Below the pieces are notes generated by a model. It was not told the DNA's origin, searched no databases, and saw only the letters and a list, made by a program, of their open reading frames with translations. 39,755 nt of DNA from Anaerolineales bacterium HSG25 (GTDB lineage: Bacteria > Chloroflexota > Anaerolineae > 4572-78 > J111): NCBI GenBank assembly GCA_030377865.1, contig JAUCGA010000028.1:1-39755 (forward strand), written 5' to 3'. Position numbers and translations under genes: made by a program. Positions within the stretch are counted from its first letter, which is position 1, and each line of letters opens with the position of its first letter. Below are positions 30,544 to 38,641 of this stretch, piece by piece.

Positions 30544-30608
30544 GACGTGTTGCGTGTCACGTATTGAATGGCATCTGCTACGCAATACACAACACGCAAT
30601 ACGTCCCG
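30544..30608. repeat. Hairpin before the aminotransferase start
   Basis: GACGTGTTGCGTGTCACGTA (30544-30563) faces ACACGCAATACGTCCCG (30591-30607), with GCTACGCAATAC between. Placed like the 14651-14727 hairpin, immediately before the next gene's ATG. Confidence 0.65.
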
Positions 30609-30618
30609 TTTCACAACT

Positions 30619-31965
30619 ATGAGTTCAATCAACATTATAACAGATTTACCCGGCCCCAAAAGTTTAGAGCTAGTGGCTCGACGCGAGGCCGCGACCTCAC
30701 GTGGGGCGGCCAAATTGACCCAAATCGCCGTTACCAAGGCCGAGGGAGCCACCGTGACCGATGTAGACGGTAATACTCTGCTCGATTTTGCGGGAGGCAT
30801 CGGCACTTTAGCCGTCGGGCATTGTCCGCCGTCGGTGGTGTCGGCCCTCCAAAATCAGGCCGAGTCGCTGATTCACATGTGCGCCATTGTCGGCAGTTAC
30901 GAGCCATATATCCAAGTGGCCGAACTGCTCAATGAGATTACGCTGGGCGACCATGCTAAAAAGAGCGTTCTGACTAACAGCGGCGCGGAGGCGGTTGAGG
31001 CGGCAGTCAAAATTGCCCGTGCCCACACCGGACGACAGGGCATCATCGTTTTTGAGGGGGCTTATCATGGCCGTACCAATATGACGATGGCTATGACCAG
31101 TAAATATGCCCTGTTCAAAAAAGGATTCGGCCCCTTTGCCCCAGAGGTGTACCGTCTACCCTTCCCCAACCTTTATCGTCGCCCACCGGAGATGAGCGAG
31201 GAGGGGTTTGTCGAGTATGCGATTCAGCAGTTAGAAAATGCCCTCATCGCTCAGGTTGATCCGAGCGCGGTGGCGGCCATCGTCATCGAACCGGTGCAGG
31301 GTGAGGGGGGATTCTTGCCCACGCCGCCCCGTTTTATGCAGAAGATTCGTGAGCTATGCGACCAGCATGGCATCGTTATGATTGCCGATGAGGTGCAGTG
31401 TGGGTTTGCTCGTACTGGCAAACTGTTTGCTATGGAGCATTACAACATCGTGCCCGACCTGATGACAACGGGTAAGTCATTGGCCGGTGGCATGCCCCTC
31501 GCCGCAGTGACGGGGCGCGCCGAAATTATGGATGCGCCTCATCCGGGTGGTTTGGGTGGAACCTACAGCGGCAATCCGCTGGCATGTGTGGCCGCGGTCG
31601 AGGCCATCACCATGATGCGCCAGCCTGAATTTTTGGCTCGTGCCCAAGCGGTCGGAGCCAGATTCTGGGAGCATCTGCAACATATCCAGCGCCAAGCCGA
31701 TAATAAACTGGTTGGCGATATTCGGGGCTTAGGGCCGATGTTGGTCATGGAGTTGGTCAAAGGTCGTGATACCAAACAGCCCGCTATGGAGGAGACCGCC
31801 CGCGTCACCCAAGAGACGTTCAAACAGGGGCTAATTACGATTCGGGCGGGTCTGTATAGCAACTGCGTCCGATTTTTACCGCCGCTAAATATCACCGACG
31901 ACCAGATTGACGAGGGCATGGCAATCGTCGCTGATGCGGTACGGACGGTGAGTCGAGAGAGATAA
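30619..31965 (+). CDS. gabT: Class-III aminotransferase, 4-aminobutyrate type
   Basis: PLP-dependent transfer of an omega-amino group (4-aminobutyrate, beta-alanine or a similar amine) to a 2-oxoacid. 448 residues from the ATG at 30619. Motifs: LTNSGAEAVEAAVK (about 118-131), the PLP-phosphate region; YHGRTNMTMAMT; ADEVQCGFARTG with Asp257; Schiff-base Lys286 in MTTGKSLAGGMP. The in-frame ATG at 30568 is rejected because the 17 extra residues are translated repeat. Closest in pattern to GabT; acetylornithine and diaminobutyrate enzymes share the fold, so substrate is not certain. It lies about 260 bases upstream of a YjbQ gene, with hairpin repeats between. It could use beta-alanine from pyrimidine breakdown (inference). 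Confidence 0.9.
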   Translation: MSSINIITDLPGPKSLELVARREAATSRGAAKLTQIAVTKAEGATVTDVDGNTLLDFAGGIGTLAVGHCPPSVVSALQNQAESLIHMCAIVGSYEPYIQVAELLNEITLGDHAKKSVLTNSGAEAVEAAVKIARAHTGRQGIIVFEGAYHGRTNMTMAMTSKYALFKKGFGPFAPEVYRLPFPNLYRRPPEMSEEGFVEYAIQQLENALIAQVDPSAVAAIVIEPVQGEGGFLPTPPRFMQKIRELCDQHGIVMIADEVQCGFARTGKLFAMEHYNIVPDLMTTGKSLAGGMPLAAVTGRAEIMDAPHPGGLGGTYSGNPLACVAAVEAITMMRQPEFLARAQAVGARFWEHLQHIQRQADNKLVGDIRGLGPMLVMELVKGRDTKQPAMEETARVTQETFKQGLITIRAGLYSNCVRFLPPLNITDDQIDEGMAIVADAVRTVSRER

Positions 31966-31976
31966 ACTAAAATACT

Positions 31977-32213
31977 TTTTGACGGGATTAACACGGATTA
32001 ACACGGATTTTTTGCCTGTTTTCTCAACACCCGACATCTTGATTAGAAAAAAGATTTTTTGACAGGATTAACAGAATTGACAGGGTTTTTTGCTTTTAAT
32101 CTTGTTAATTCTGTTAATCCTGTCAAATATTATTCTATAATTAGCCTAGGTTAAACATTTTGTCGGGTAGTAAGGTCTGTTTTTAATCCGCGTTTATCCG
32201 CGTCCTTTATCAA
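31977..32213. repeat. Hairpin element inserted in the loop of another hairpin
   Basis: The outer arms iterate ACACGGATTA (31977-32008) against AATCCGCGTTTATCCGCG (32185-32203). Inside, 32027-32173 is a relative of the 1909-2047 element (ACCCGACATCTTGATTAGA ... TTTTGTCGGGTAGTAAG). GCCTGTTTT left and GTCTGTTTT right of it could be a worn direct repeat, but they are not clean. Confidence 0.65.
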
Positions 32214-32228
32214 ACGGAAACAACTGAA

Positions 32229-32657
32229 ATGTGGTATCAAACAACCTTTCGTTTACCCCCGTTTCGGCGGGGCTTTCATTTAATTACCCATCTGGTCGAG
32301 CAGAACTGTGCCGAACTGAGCCAGTTTAAGGTTGGGCTGGCGCATGTCTTTATTCAGCACACCTCAGCCAGTCTCAGTTTGAACGAGAATGCCGACCCAA
32401 CCGTCCGCACCGATTTTGAGAGCCATTTTAATAAGATGGTTCCCGAAAACGCACCCTACTATCGCCACACCTACGAAGGGCCAGACGACATGCCGGCTCA
32501 TATCAAAGCGGCTCTGCTCGGTAGCTCGGTCAGCCTGCCGATTACCGATGGACGATTTAACATGGGAACATGGCAGGGTATCTACCTGTGCGAACATCGG
32601 AATCGGGCTTCGGGGCGGATTCTTACGGTGACGTTGCAGGGTAACACAGGAAGATAG
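32229..32657 (+). CDS. yjbQ: YjbQ family (UPF0047) protein
   Basis: 142 residues, typical. The family marker HTSASLSLNENADPTVRTD (His44 and following), HTYEGPDDMPAH (His80, His91) and the C-terminal WQGIYLCEHR with His123 form the probable metal-binding pocket. Members have weak thiamine-phosphate-synthase-like activity when overproduced, but their native role is open. It is a soluble trimer in solved structures. It follows the gabT-like gene by about 260 bases in the same direction. Start chosen at the first ATG; AAACGGAAACAACTGAA precedes it, only a weak ribosome site. Confidence 0.9.
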   Translation: MWYQTTFRLPPFRRGFHLITHLVEQNCAELSQFKVGLAHVFIQHTSASLSLNENADPTVRTDFESHFNKMVPENAPYYRHTYEGPDDMPAHIKAALLGSSVSLPITDGRFNMGTWQGIYLCEHRNRASGRILTVTLQGNTGR

Positions 32658-32842
32658 TGTTGACCTGTTGACTGATAACCTTGGGCTAAAGCCACAAGGC
32701 TAAGAGCTTCAAGACCGCTGAAGCCTATCTAGCTGGCTTTAGCCTGCTTAAGCTATTAGCATCGGGATTTATTCCGATGTCCCATCTTCAGTGCCTTTGA
32801 AGGTGATGAAGGCAATAAATCGCCTACTACAAACGTTAAGTT
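32656..32842. repeat. TGTTGACTGATAACCTTGG repeat, copy 2, and a remnant of the 92-bp element
   Basis: 32656-32780 is a diverged copy of 19290-19413. 32791-32842 reads, in reverse complement, AACTTAACGTTTGTAGTAGG then GCC-rich sequence like the left half of the 92-bp element, so a third, truncated copy. It forms the leader of the next gene. Confidence 0.75.
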
Positions 32843-32862
32843 TATATGATAAGGAGAGATAT

Positions 32863-33993
32863 ATGATTATCAAAGTAGAAAGAACAGGTGATATAGCCCA
32901 TTTTGAGGCTATTTTAAGTGAGGTAGCCGCTCAGGAATCGGTTGCTGGAATCTTAGTTTTAGCCTGCGACGCAAATGATTTTGGCCCAGCCATCACAGAT
33001 AGTTTAAAGTCCATAACCCAACCTGTATTTGGTGGTATTTTTCCTGAAATTATCCATGATAATGAAAAATTATCATGTGGTACGGTTGTGGTTGGTTTTT
33101 CCCATGCCCCTGATGTACAGGTTATTCCATCATTAAGTGATCCCACCGTTGATTATGGGACAATTATTGAAGAAAAATTTCCTGATGTGGAACATGTTCA
33201 GACGATGTTTGTGTGGGTTGATGGTCTCTCTAGTCGTATTAGTGCCTTGATTGACAGTTTGTTCAATGTTTTCGGCTTAGAGTTTAACTATATTGGTGGG
33301 GGGGCTGGGTCACTTAGTTTTCAGCAAAAACCTTGTCTATTCACCAATGAAGGCTTAATCGAAGATAGCGCGGTGTTGGCTCTGTTTGATATGCCTAGTG
33401 GTATTGGAGTTAGTCATGGTTGGACAACTATCAGCGATCCCTTCCGAGTGACTGAGTCTGAGGGAAATGTTATCAAAACAGTTGATTGGCGACCCGCGTT
33501 TGAGGTTTATCGAGAGGTCGTTGAAGCGGCAAGTGGTCAGAAATTCACAGATGATAACTTTTTTGAGATAGCCAAAGCCTACCCCTTTGGTATCAGTATA
33601 TTGGATTCTGAGAAGATTGTTCGTGATCCAATTATGCGGGATGAGAATGATGCTCTAATCTGTGTGGGAGAAGTACCTCAAGAATGTTATGTTAGTATTT
33701 TGACAGGTAATATTACTTCATTAGTTAGTGCGGCAGGAAACGCCCTAAATATGGGTAATGCTGCGTTCGAGGCTGAATCAGAAGATAAGATGACTCTGTT
33801 TATAGATTGTATCTCACGAGTTTTGTTCCTCGAGGATCAATTTTATCAAGAATTAGAGGCTGTATTTACTGAAAGTGAAATGATGGTTGGTGCTTTAACT
33901 TTGGGTGAGATTGCGAATAGTGGGCAAGATTACCTAGAATTTTATAATAAAACAGCCGTTGTTGGAATATTAGGAGTATCCACATCAAGGTGA
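32863..33993 (+). CDS. FIST-domain sensor protein
   Basis: 376 residues from the ATG at 32863 (AAGGAGAGAT upstream). A FIST N domain (about 10-210, with FGGIFPEIIHDNEKLSCGTVVVG-type strands and NYIGGGAGSLSF) and a FIST C domain (about 215-360, VYREVVEAASGQKF, YPFGIS) match the family, which binds small ligands, probably amino acids, and often pairs with a histidine kinase or methyl-accepting protein. The following gene is a soluble histidine kinase 58 bases away, in the same direction. No membrane helix, so sensing is intracellular. The in-frame ATG at 32791 adds 24 residues encoded by repeat remnant and is rejected. The ligand cannot be told from sequence. Confidence 0.9.
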   Translation: MIIKVERTGDIAHFEAILSEVAAQESVAGILVLACDANDFGPAITDSLKSITQPVFGGIFPEIIHDNEKLSCGTVVVGFSHAPDVQVIPSLSDPTVDYGTIIEEKFPDVEHVQTMFVWVDGLSSRISALIDSLFNVFGLEFNYIGGGAGSLSFQQKPCLFTNEGLIEDSAVLALFDMPSGIGVSHGWTTISDPFRVTESEGNVIKTVDWRPAFEVYREVVEAASGQKFTDDNFFEIAKAYPFGISILDSEKIVRDPIMRDENDALICVGEVPQECYVSILTGNITSLVSAAGNALNMGNAAFEAESEDKMTLFIDCISRVLFLEDQFYQELEAVFTESEMMVGALTLGEIANSGQDYLEFYNKTAVVGILGVSTSR

Positions 33994-33996
33994 TTC

Positions 33997-34033
33997 CAAG
34001 AGTTCGGAAGTTTACGAAATTTCCGAACTCTTG
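33997..34033. terminator. Hairpin between the FIST and kinase genes
   Basis: CAAGAGTTCGGAA (33997-34009) and its exact complement (34021-34033) with an 11-base loop. No T-run after it, so it probably limits read-through or stabilises the upstream mRNA, setting the FIST:kinase ratio. Confidence 0.6.
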
Positions 34034-34050
34034 ATAGACGATATTAGGAA

Positions 34051-35967
34051 ATGAACGATTCGATAAAACAACTTCAAATTTTATATGAAATTGCCATGTC
34101 AATTGGAACTAGCCTTGATCTGCAAGCCATGCTAAAACACAGTTTGCAAACTATCTTGCGAAAACTCAACTGCTCTGCGGGGGGGATTTATCGGTTACAA
34201 AAAGATAAGAATGGCATGGTGTATGAGAAAATCTATACAATTCCGCGCTCTATTAGGCATAATAAAACCTACAAAGCGGCCTTACAACAAATCCACATCT
34301 TGGCAAACGACCAACATTTTCAGCAACAACTACCCTTGATACAATCAAATGGAAATAGTAATTTTCATATCCTAGAACTGCATGATTTTGGGTTGATGAT
34401 TTTGATAAAGAATGGCAAACCATTAAATCCATACATGATCAAATCATTGAATCCGATACAAGCCAAGTTAGCCAGTTCCTGTAATGCCTGTATACAAAAT
34501 GAGGAATTATCTAAAAAAACGATAGAATTAAAAGAGTCCAGTAACACCTTACTGCAAGTCATGGAAGATATGAAACGTACTCAAGAGAAAGTCGAGTACC
34601 TTGCAACCAAAAATCAAGTCATTTTGAACGCTATTCCAGATTTAATGTTTTACATTGATTCGGCTGGTTATCTTTTGGATTATAAGATTACAGCCGAAAA
34701 TGATTTGCCCGTTAATATTTCTTCTGAGGCCATGCAGGGCAAACATATTAAAGAAATGTTACCCCCACCGTTGGTTGAGCAAATTTTAAAACATGCTAAA
34801 AAAGCACTCGATACGAAAAATATACAATTATATGAGTATTCCATGCCTGTTCAGCGAGGTGTTGAATTTTTTGAAGCCCGCTTTGTAGCGAGTGGAGATA
34901 ATGAAGTATTAGCCATTGTACGCAACATTACAACACGTAAACAAAACGAAGAACAGATTGAGGTATTGGCTAGATTTCCTGCCGAAAACCCCGACCCTAT
35001 TTTACGAGTGGCCCAGGATGGTACACTTTTATATGCAAATGAAGCGAGTCAACTTGTCTTGGATAATTGGTCTTGTGAAGTCGGCCAATCTGTACCAACC
35101 GACTGGTATCATTTGGTGGTTGAAACCTTACAACTTGCCCATAATCAAACTTTTGAAATTCAAATCAACGAACAAGTTTACTCCTTTATACTCACCCCCA
35201 TCCATGAGTTAAATTATGTTAATTTATATGGTCGTGATGTCACCGAACGATATGAATTGGATAGATTACGAGATGAGTTTATTGCCACAGTATCGCATGA
35301 ATTACGAACTCCATTAGCGTCAATTATGGGTTATACTGAAATCATCCTCGCCGGACGACCCGGCCCATTGACCGATGTTCAACGTCGCTTTTTAGAAAAT
35401 AGTTACAGTGGCTCTAAGCGATTACTCAAATTGATTGAAGAAATTTTGACCGTTTCACATATTCAACAGGGGACACTAACCTTAGACAAAAAACAGTTTA
35501 TACCAACTCAAGCAATTGAGACTGTTCAAGAGATGGTGGTTTCCTTGGCTACCAATAGGTCAATTTCTTTAGAGATTAAAAACGATTGGCCCGACCATGT
35601 TCAGATACTCGGTGATTCAAGACGATTGGAACAAGTTTTAATCAATTTGATTGGAAATGCGGTCAAGTTCACACCCGAAGGGGGAAATGTAACTATTCAC
35701 TCATATCAAGCTAATCAAAGCTGGTGTGTTGAGATTGTTGACACGGGGATTGGCATTCCTGAAGAAGATATTTCTAAACTATTCCAACGATTTCACCGAG
35801 GCAGTAATGTTGCTTCCGAACAGATTCAAGGTACAGGCTTGGGGCTTTATGTTTGCAAAGCAATCATCGAAGGGCATGATGGACAGATTGGCCTTGAAAG
35901 CCAATCCGGTCAAGGAACGCGGGTTTGGTTTCATGTCCCACTGATTGATACCCATTCCCATAAATGA
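34051..35967 (+). CDS. GAF-PAS-PAS sensor histidine kinase
   Basis: 638 residues, soluble. A GAF-like domain (about 5-145), a coiled coil (about 150-190), PAS (about 190-295, ILNAIPDLMFYIDSAG), a second PAS (about 305-400, ENPDPILRVAQDGTLLYAN), phosphoacceptor [17 protein letters not shown] (His416), and HATPase (about 520-632) with NLIGNAVKFTPEGG, DTGIGIP and GTGLGLYV. It is probably the output partner of the FIST protein encoded just before. No ribosome site of canonical strength (TTAGGAA 5-6 bases upstream). No response regulator follows. A/T-richer than the aminotransferase genes on its right. Confidence 0.94.
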   Translation: MNDSIKQLQILYEIAMSIGTSLDLQAMLKHSLQTILRKLNCSAGGIYRLQKDKNGMVYEKIYTIPRSIRHNKTYKAALQQIHILANDQHFQQQLPLIQSNGNSNFHILELHDFGLMILIKNGKPLNPYMIKSLNPIQAKLASSCNACIQNEELSKKTIELKESSNTLLQVMEDMKRTQEKVEYLATKNQVILNAIPDLMFYIDSAGYLLDYKITAENDLPVNISSEAMQGKHIKEMLPPPLVEQILKHAKKALDTKNIQLYEYSMPVQRGVEFFEARFVASGDNEVLAIVRNITTRKQNEEQIEVLARFPAENPDPILRVAQDGTLLYANEASQLVLDNWSCEVGQSVPTDWYHLVVETLQLAHNQTFEIQINEQVYSFILTPIHELNYVNLYGRDVTERYELDRLRDEFIATVSHELRTPLASIMGYTEIILAGRPGPLTDVQRRFLENSYSGSKRLLKLIEEILTVSHIQQGTLTLDKKQFIPTQAIETVQEMVVSLATNRSISLEIKNDWPDHVQILGDSRRLEQVLINLIGNAVKFTPEGGNVTIHSYQANQSWCVEIVDTGIGIPEEDISKLFQRFHRGSNVASEQIQGTGLGLYVCKAIIEGHDGQIGLESQSGQGTRVWFHVPLIDTHSHK

Positions 35968-36224
35968 TTCCAAGTGAAAAATTCACGGTACGCATGTTTG
36001 GAGGATGCAAACTTGACAACACAAATCAACTTTAGTATTCTCATGTGATAATATCACGCCAGGGGCAATCATGTTAATTAGGTTTGTTGTTGAAAATCTA
36101 AATCGAAGGACGAAACTCCTACCATTGGAAGTACTGAAGTTTTCAAGTTGTCAAAAGCCATTTTTCTCCTTGTAGGATCAAAAATAAAACTAACGTTAAA
36201 AGAAATCGAAAAAAATAGTTAATC

Positions 36225-36261
36225 AGCGCGATACATGATGAATTAGTTCATGTATCGCGCT
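36225..36261 (+). terminator. Possible terminator downstream of the kinase
   Basis: AGCGCGATACATGA (36225-36238) and its exact complement (36248-36261), 9-base loop, followed by TTC. About 260 bases after the stop; only a modest T-tail. Confidence 0.5.
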
Positions 36262-36281
36262 TTCGCGAGAAAATCCTATGT

Positions 36282-36483
36282 TGTAGTGGTCAGCTTGATG
36301 TTGAAAAAGGAGTGCAATAGCTTCTCAGCTATTGCCAGCAAAAGCAAGATGCTTGTAAAAGTTCAGTAATACCACCCTAGAAACCCGATTTCTCAAAGAA
36401 ATCAGGTTTCTGACGCTCTTTCTGGCGAGTTCACTGAATATTTACAGATGCTTTTGCACTCCAACATCATCTTGACCACCTCA
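36282..36483. mobile_element. ~101-bp palindromic element, split by a 91-bp element, at an aminotransferase start
   Basis: Left end TGTAGTGGTCAGCTTGATG, right end in reverse complement TGAGGTGGTCAAGATGATG. Outer flanks GAAAATCCTATGT (36269-36281 and 36484-36496) are a perfect 13-bp direct repeat, and the right one contains the aminotransferase ATG. The interior is interrupted at 36355-36445 by the GTAA element. Same family as 10949-11051 and 17611-17711. Confidence 0.88.
36355..36445. mobile_element. 91-bp GTAA-ended element with 8-bp duplication, copy 3 (nested)
   Basis: GTAAAAGTTCAGTAA to CACTGAATATTTAC, inverse orientation to the other copies. AGATGCTT is repeated exactly at 36347-36354 and 36446-36453. 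It sits inside the element at 36282-36483. Confidence 0.92.
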
Positions 36484-36492
36484 GAAAATCCT

Positions 36493-37653
36493 ATGTTAAT
36501 TCCTGCTAAACGCGCCAACGCGCTACCTAAACTGTTTTTTGCTGAACTGAACAAACGCATCGCTGTTTTACAAAAAGAGGGGGCTGACATTATCCGACTT
36601 GATGCCGGTAGCCCCGATTTAGCCCCAAACGAGACGATTTTGAGTAGTCTCAAAACGACCACCGACGACCCGACTCAACATGGGTATGGTGGTTATCGGG
36701 GTCAACCCTATCTGCGAGAGGCGATTGCGGCCTATTACCAGAACCGCTTCGGCGTGACCTTGGCCGATGATGAGTTGCACCCTTTAATCGGCTCCAAAGA
36801 GGGGCTGGCGAACCTCCATTTGGCTTGGCTCAACCCCGGCGACCTATCGTTGATTCCTGATCCTGCTTATGTGGCTTATCAGGCCGTGCCGATTTTGGCG
36901 GGCGCACGAACAGAGAGTTTTCCCTTGCTCGAAGAACGAGGCTGGCTACCTGATTTAAACGCCATTTCCCAAGAAAGTGCCGAAGCCGCTCGCATGATGT
37001 GGTTGAACTACCCGAATAATCCGACTGGCGCGCCCGCATCGCTGGAGTTTTTCCAAGAAGCGGTTAATTTCTGTCGGAAGTATCAGATTCTACTGTGCCA
37101 TGACGCACCCTATACCGATGTCACCTTTGATAGCTACCGCGCCCCTAGTCTGTTAGAGATACCGGGGGCTAAAGAGGTGGTGATTGAGTTCAACTCCTTC
37201 TCGAAAACCTATAACATGGCCGGTTGGCGAGTCGGCATGGCGGTGGGAAATTCGGTGGCCGTGCAAGCTCTTGCCAAAGTCAAAACCCAGATTGATTCAG
37301 GATTAGGCAAGCCGATTCAACACATGGCCGCCACCGCCCTCACCAGCGACCAAAGTTGGCTGACCGAACGAAACGCCATCTATCAAGAACGCCGCGATCT
37401 CTGCTTAAGCCTTTTGTCAGAGATGGGAATCGAAGCCTGTCGTCCTGTTGGAGGATTGTACGTCTGGTTTAAGACTCCGGTCGGATACAGCTCTGTCGAG
37501 TTCCAGACAAAAATGTTGGAGGAGGCCCATGTCTCCCTCTCGCCCGGCACGATGTATGGTCAGCAAGGCCAAGGCTGGATGCGCCTATCCTTTGTTTCAG
37601 ATGTGTCGGTCATACGGCATGCCTTAGAACGTATGAAAAGACTACTGACATGA
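36493..37653 (+). CDS. Class I/II aminotransferase
   Basis: PLP-dependent fold-type I enzyme, 386 residues from the ATG at 36493. Motifs: LDAGSPDLAP near the N-terminus, HGYGGYRGQPYLREAIAAYY, NYPNNPTGAPA (about 172-182), Asp204 in CHDAPYTDV, Schiff-base Lys238 in SFSKTYNMAGWRVG, and a C-terminal GWMRLSFVSD arginine. The pattern fits the aspartate/alanine/LL-diaminopimelate aminotransferase group; the exact substrate is open. The ATG lies within the duplicated target of a mobile element, so the codons are intact but the native leader was displaced. The next gene overlaps it by 4 bases (ATGA). Confidence 0.9.
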   Translation: MLIPAKRANALPKLFFAELNKRIAVLQKEGADIIRLDAGSPDLAPNETILSSLKTTTDDPTQHGYGGYRGQPYLREAIAAYYQNRFGVTLADDELHPLIGSKEGLANLHLAWLNPGDLSLIPDPAYVAYQAVPILAGARTESFPLLEERGWLPDLNAISQESAEAARMMWLNYPNNPTGAPASLEFFQEAVNFCRKYQILLCHDAPYTDVTFDSYRAPSLLEIPGAKEVVIEFNSFSKTYNMAGWRVGMAVGNSVAVQALAKVKTQIDSGLGKPIQHMAATALTSDQSWLTERNAIYQERRDLCLSLLSEMGIEACRPVGGLYVWFKTPVGYSSVEFQTKMLEEAHVSLSPGTMYGQQGQGWMRLSFVSDVSVIRHALERMKRLLT

Positions 37654-38465
37654 TCACCTCCACTAAAAACCCTCGTATTGTTGAAATCCGCAAACTGAAC
37701 CAACGTAAACATCGCCATCGCCAAGACCGTTTCTTGGTGGATGGCTTACAACTGCTCAGTTTAGCCGTCCAGAATCGACGCGCTCGCCCCCACCAGATAT
37801 TTTACTGTGCCGAGTTGTTCAACGGTCAAACCGCGCCTCGCCTGCTGACACAGTTGAGTGAGGCTGGTGGTGAACCCATCTCCGTTTCGGCAAAGGTGTT
37901 AGCTACCCTGTCCGAGCGAGACTCGCCCCAAGGATTGGTCGCTACCTTTGCCATAAGCAGTGTCACTCAAAGTCAGGCCAACATTCTGGACACATTACCA
38001 GTCGAGCATGCCAGTTTGGTGCTGATTCTGGATCAACTGCAAGACCCCGGCAACTTGGGAACCATGCTCCGCACGGCTGACGCGGTGGGCGCGTCGGCTG
38101 TGTTTCTATTAGCCCCCTCGGTTGATCCGTTTGACCCGAAAACGGTGCGTGGCACTATGGGGTCAATCTTCACCATGCCGTTTGTCACCGTCACAGAACC
38201 GTTCCCGTTATTCGAGCAACTGCGTCAACGAAACTACCGTTTGGTCGGGGCTGATGGTCGGCGCGGAGACACTGTCTGGCAGAGCGACAGTTTACATGGC
38301 TCGGTGGCGTTGCTGTTAGGCAACGAGGCCCGCGGCCTACGGACGGAACTGGATTCTCATGTGGAGCGTTATGTTAGCCTACCGTTGCGTGGTCAAGCCG
38401 AAAGTTTGAATGTGGCGGTGGCGGGTGGGACATTGATGTATGAGTGGTTGCGGAGTAATATTTGA
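37650..38465 (+). CDS. SpoU/TrmH-family RNA 2'-O-methyltransferase
   Basis: SAM-dependent methylation of a ribose in tRNA or rRNA. 271 residues: an N-terminal RNA-binding substrate domain (about 1-100, ITSTKNPRIVEIRKL, DRFLVDGLQL) and a SPOUT knot domain with motif 1 LDQLQDPGNLGTMLRTADAVG (the N-x-G...R core), motif 2 LLGNEARGL, and motif 3 SLPLRGQAESLNVAVAGG. A TrmH/RlmB-like group; target RNA not determined. It overlaps the aminotransferase stop by 4 bases, so it is co-translated with it, although no functional link is obvious. Confidence 0.95.
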   Translation: MITSTKNPRIVEIRKLNQRKHRHRQDRFLVDGLQLLSLAVQNRRARPHQIFYCAELFNGQTAPRLLTQLSEAGGEPISVSAKVLATLSERDSPQGLVATFAISSVTQSQANILDTLPVEHASLVLILDQLQDPGNLGTMLRTADAVGASAVFLLAPSVDPFDPKTVRGTMGSIFTMPFVTVTEPFPLFEQLRQRNYRLVGADGRRGDTVWQSDSLHGSVALLLGNEARGLRTELDSHVERYVSLPLRGQAESLNVAVAGGTLMYEWLRSNI

Positions 38466-38641
38466 CGAATGGGTAAACCCCTATTAATGAGGACGAAACT
38501 CCGGTTCAATGGTTGATAGATGGCGCGCCGGTAGAAAATGACCGATTACTGGTGGACGGAGTTGATGTATGAGTGGTACCACGACGCTCATGAACGATGT
38601 TTTTCGTGGGAATTTATTTGGGAAGTATTGAGAACAGAATT
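38466..38641. other. Gap with a possible gene remnant and a direct repeat
   Basis: A frame ending at a TGA at 38568-38570 reads TPVQWLIDGAPVENDRLLVD, which looks like real protein but lacks a start. The bases TTGATGTATGAGTGGT here (38562-38577) repeat the same 16 bases in the end of the methyltransferase gene (38434-38449). It may be a remnant of a partial duplication. Low certainty. Confidence 0.35.

Noticed and set aside
30568-30618. N-terminal extension of the gabT-like protein
   Set aside because: Encoded by a hairpin repeat, and family homology begins after the ATG at 30619.
32791-32862. N-terminal extension of the FIST protein
   Set aside because: Encoded by a degenerate 92-bp element; the ATG at 32863 has a strong ribosome site.
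36448-36492. N-terminal extension of the class I aminotransferase
   Set aside because: Encoded by the end of a mobile element; the native ATG is in its target duplication at 36493.
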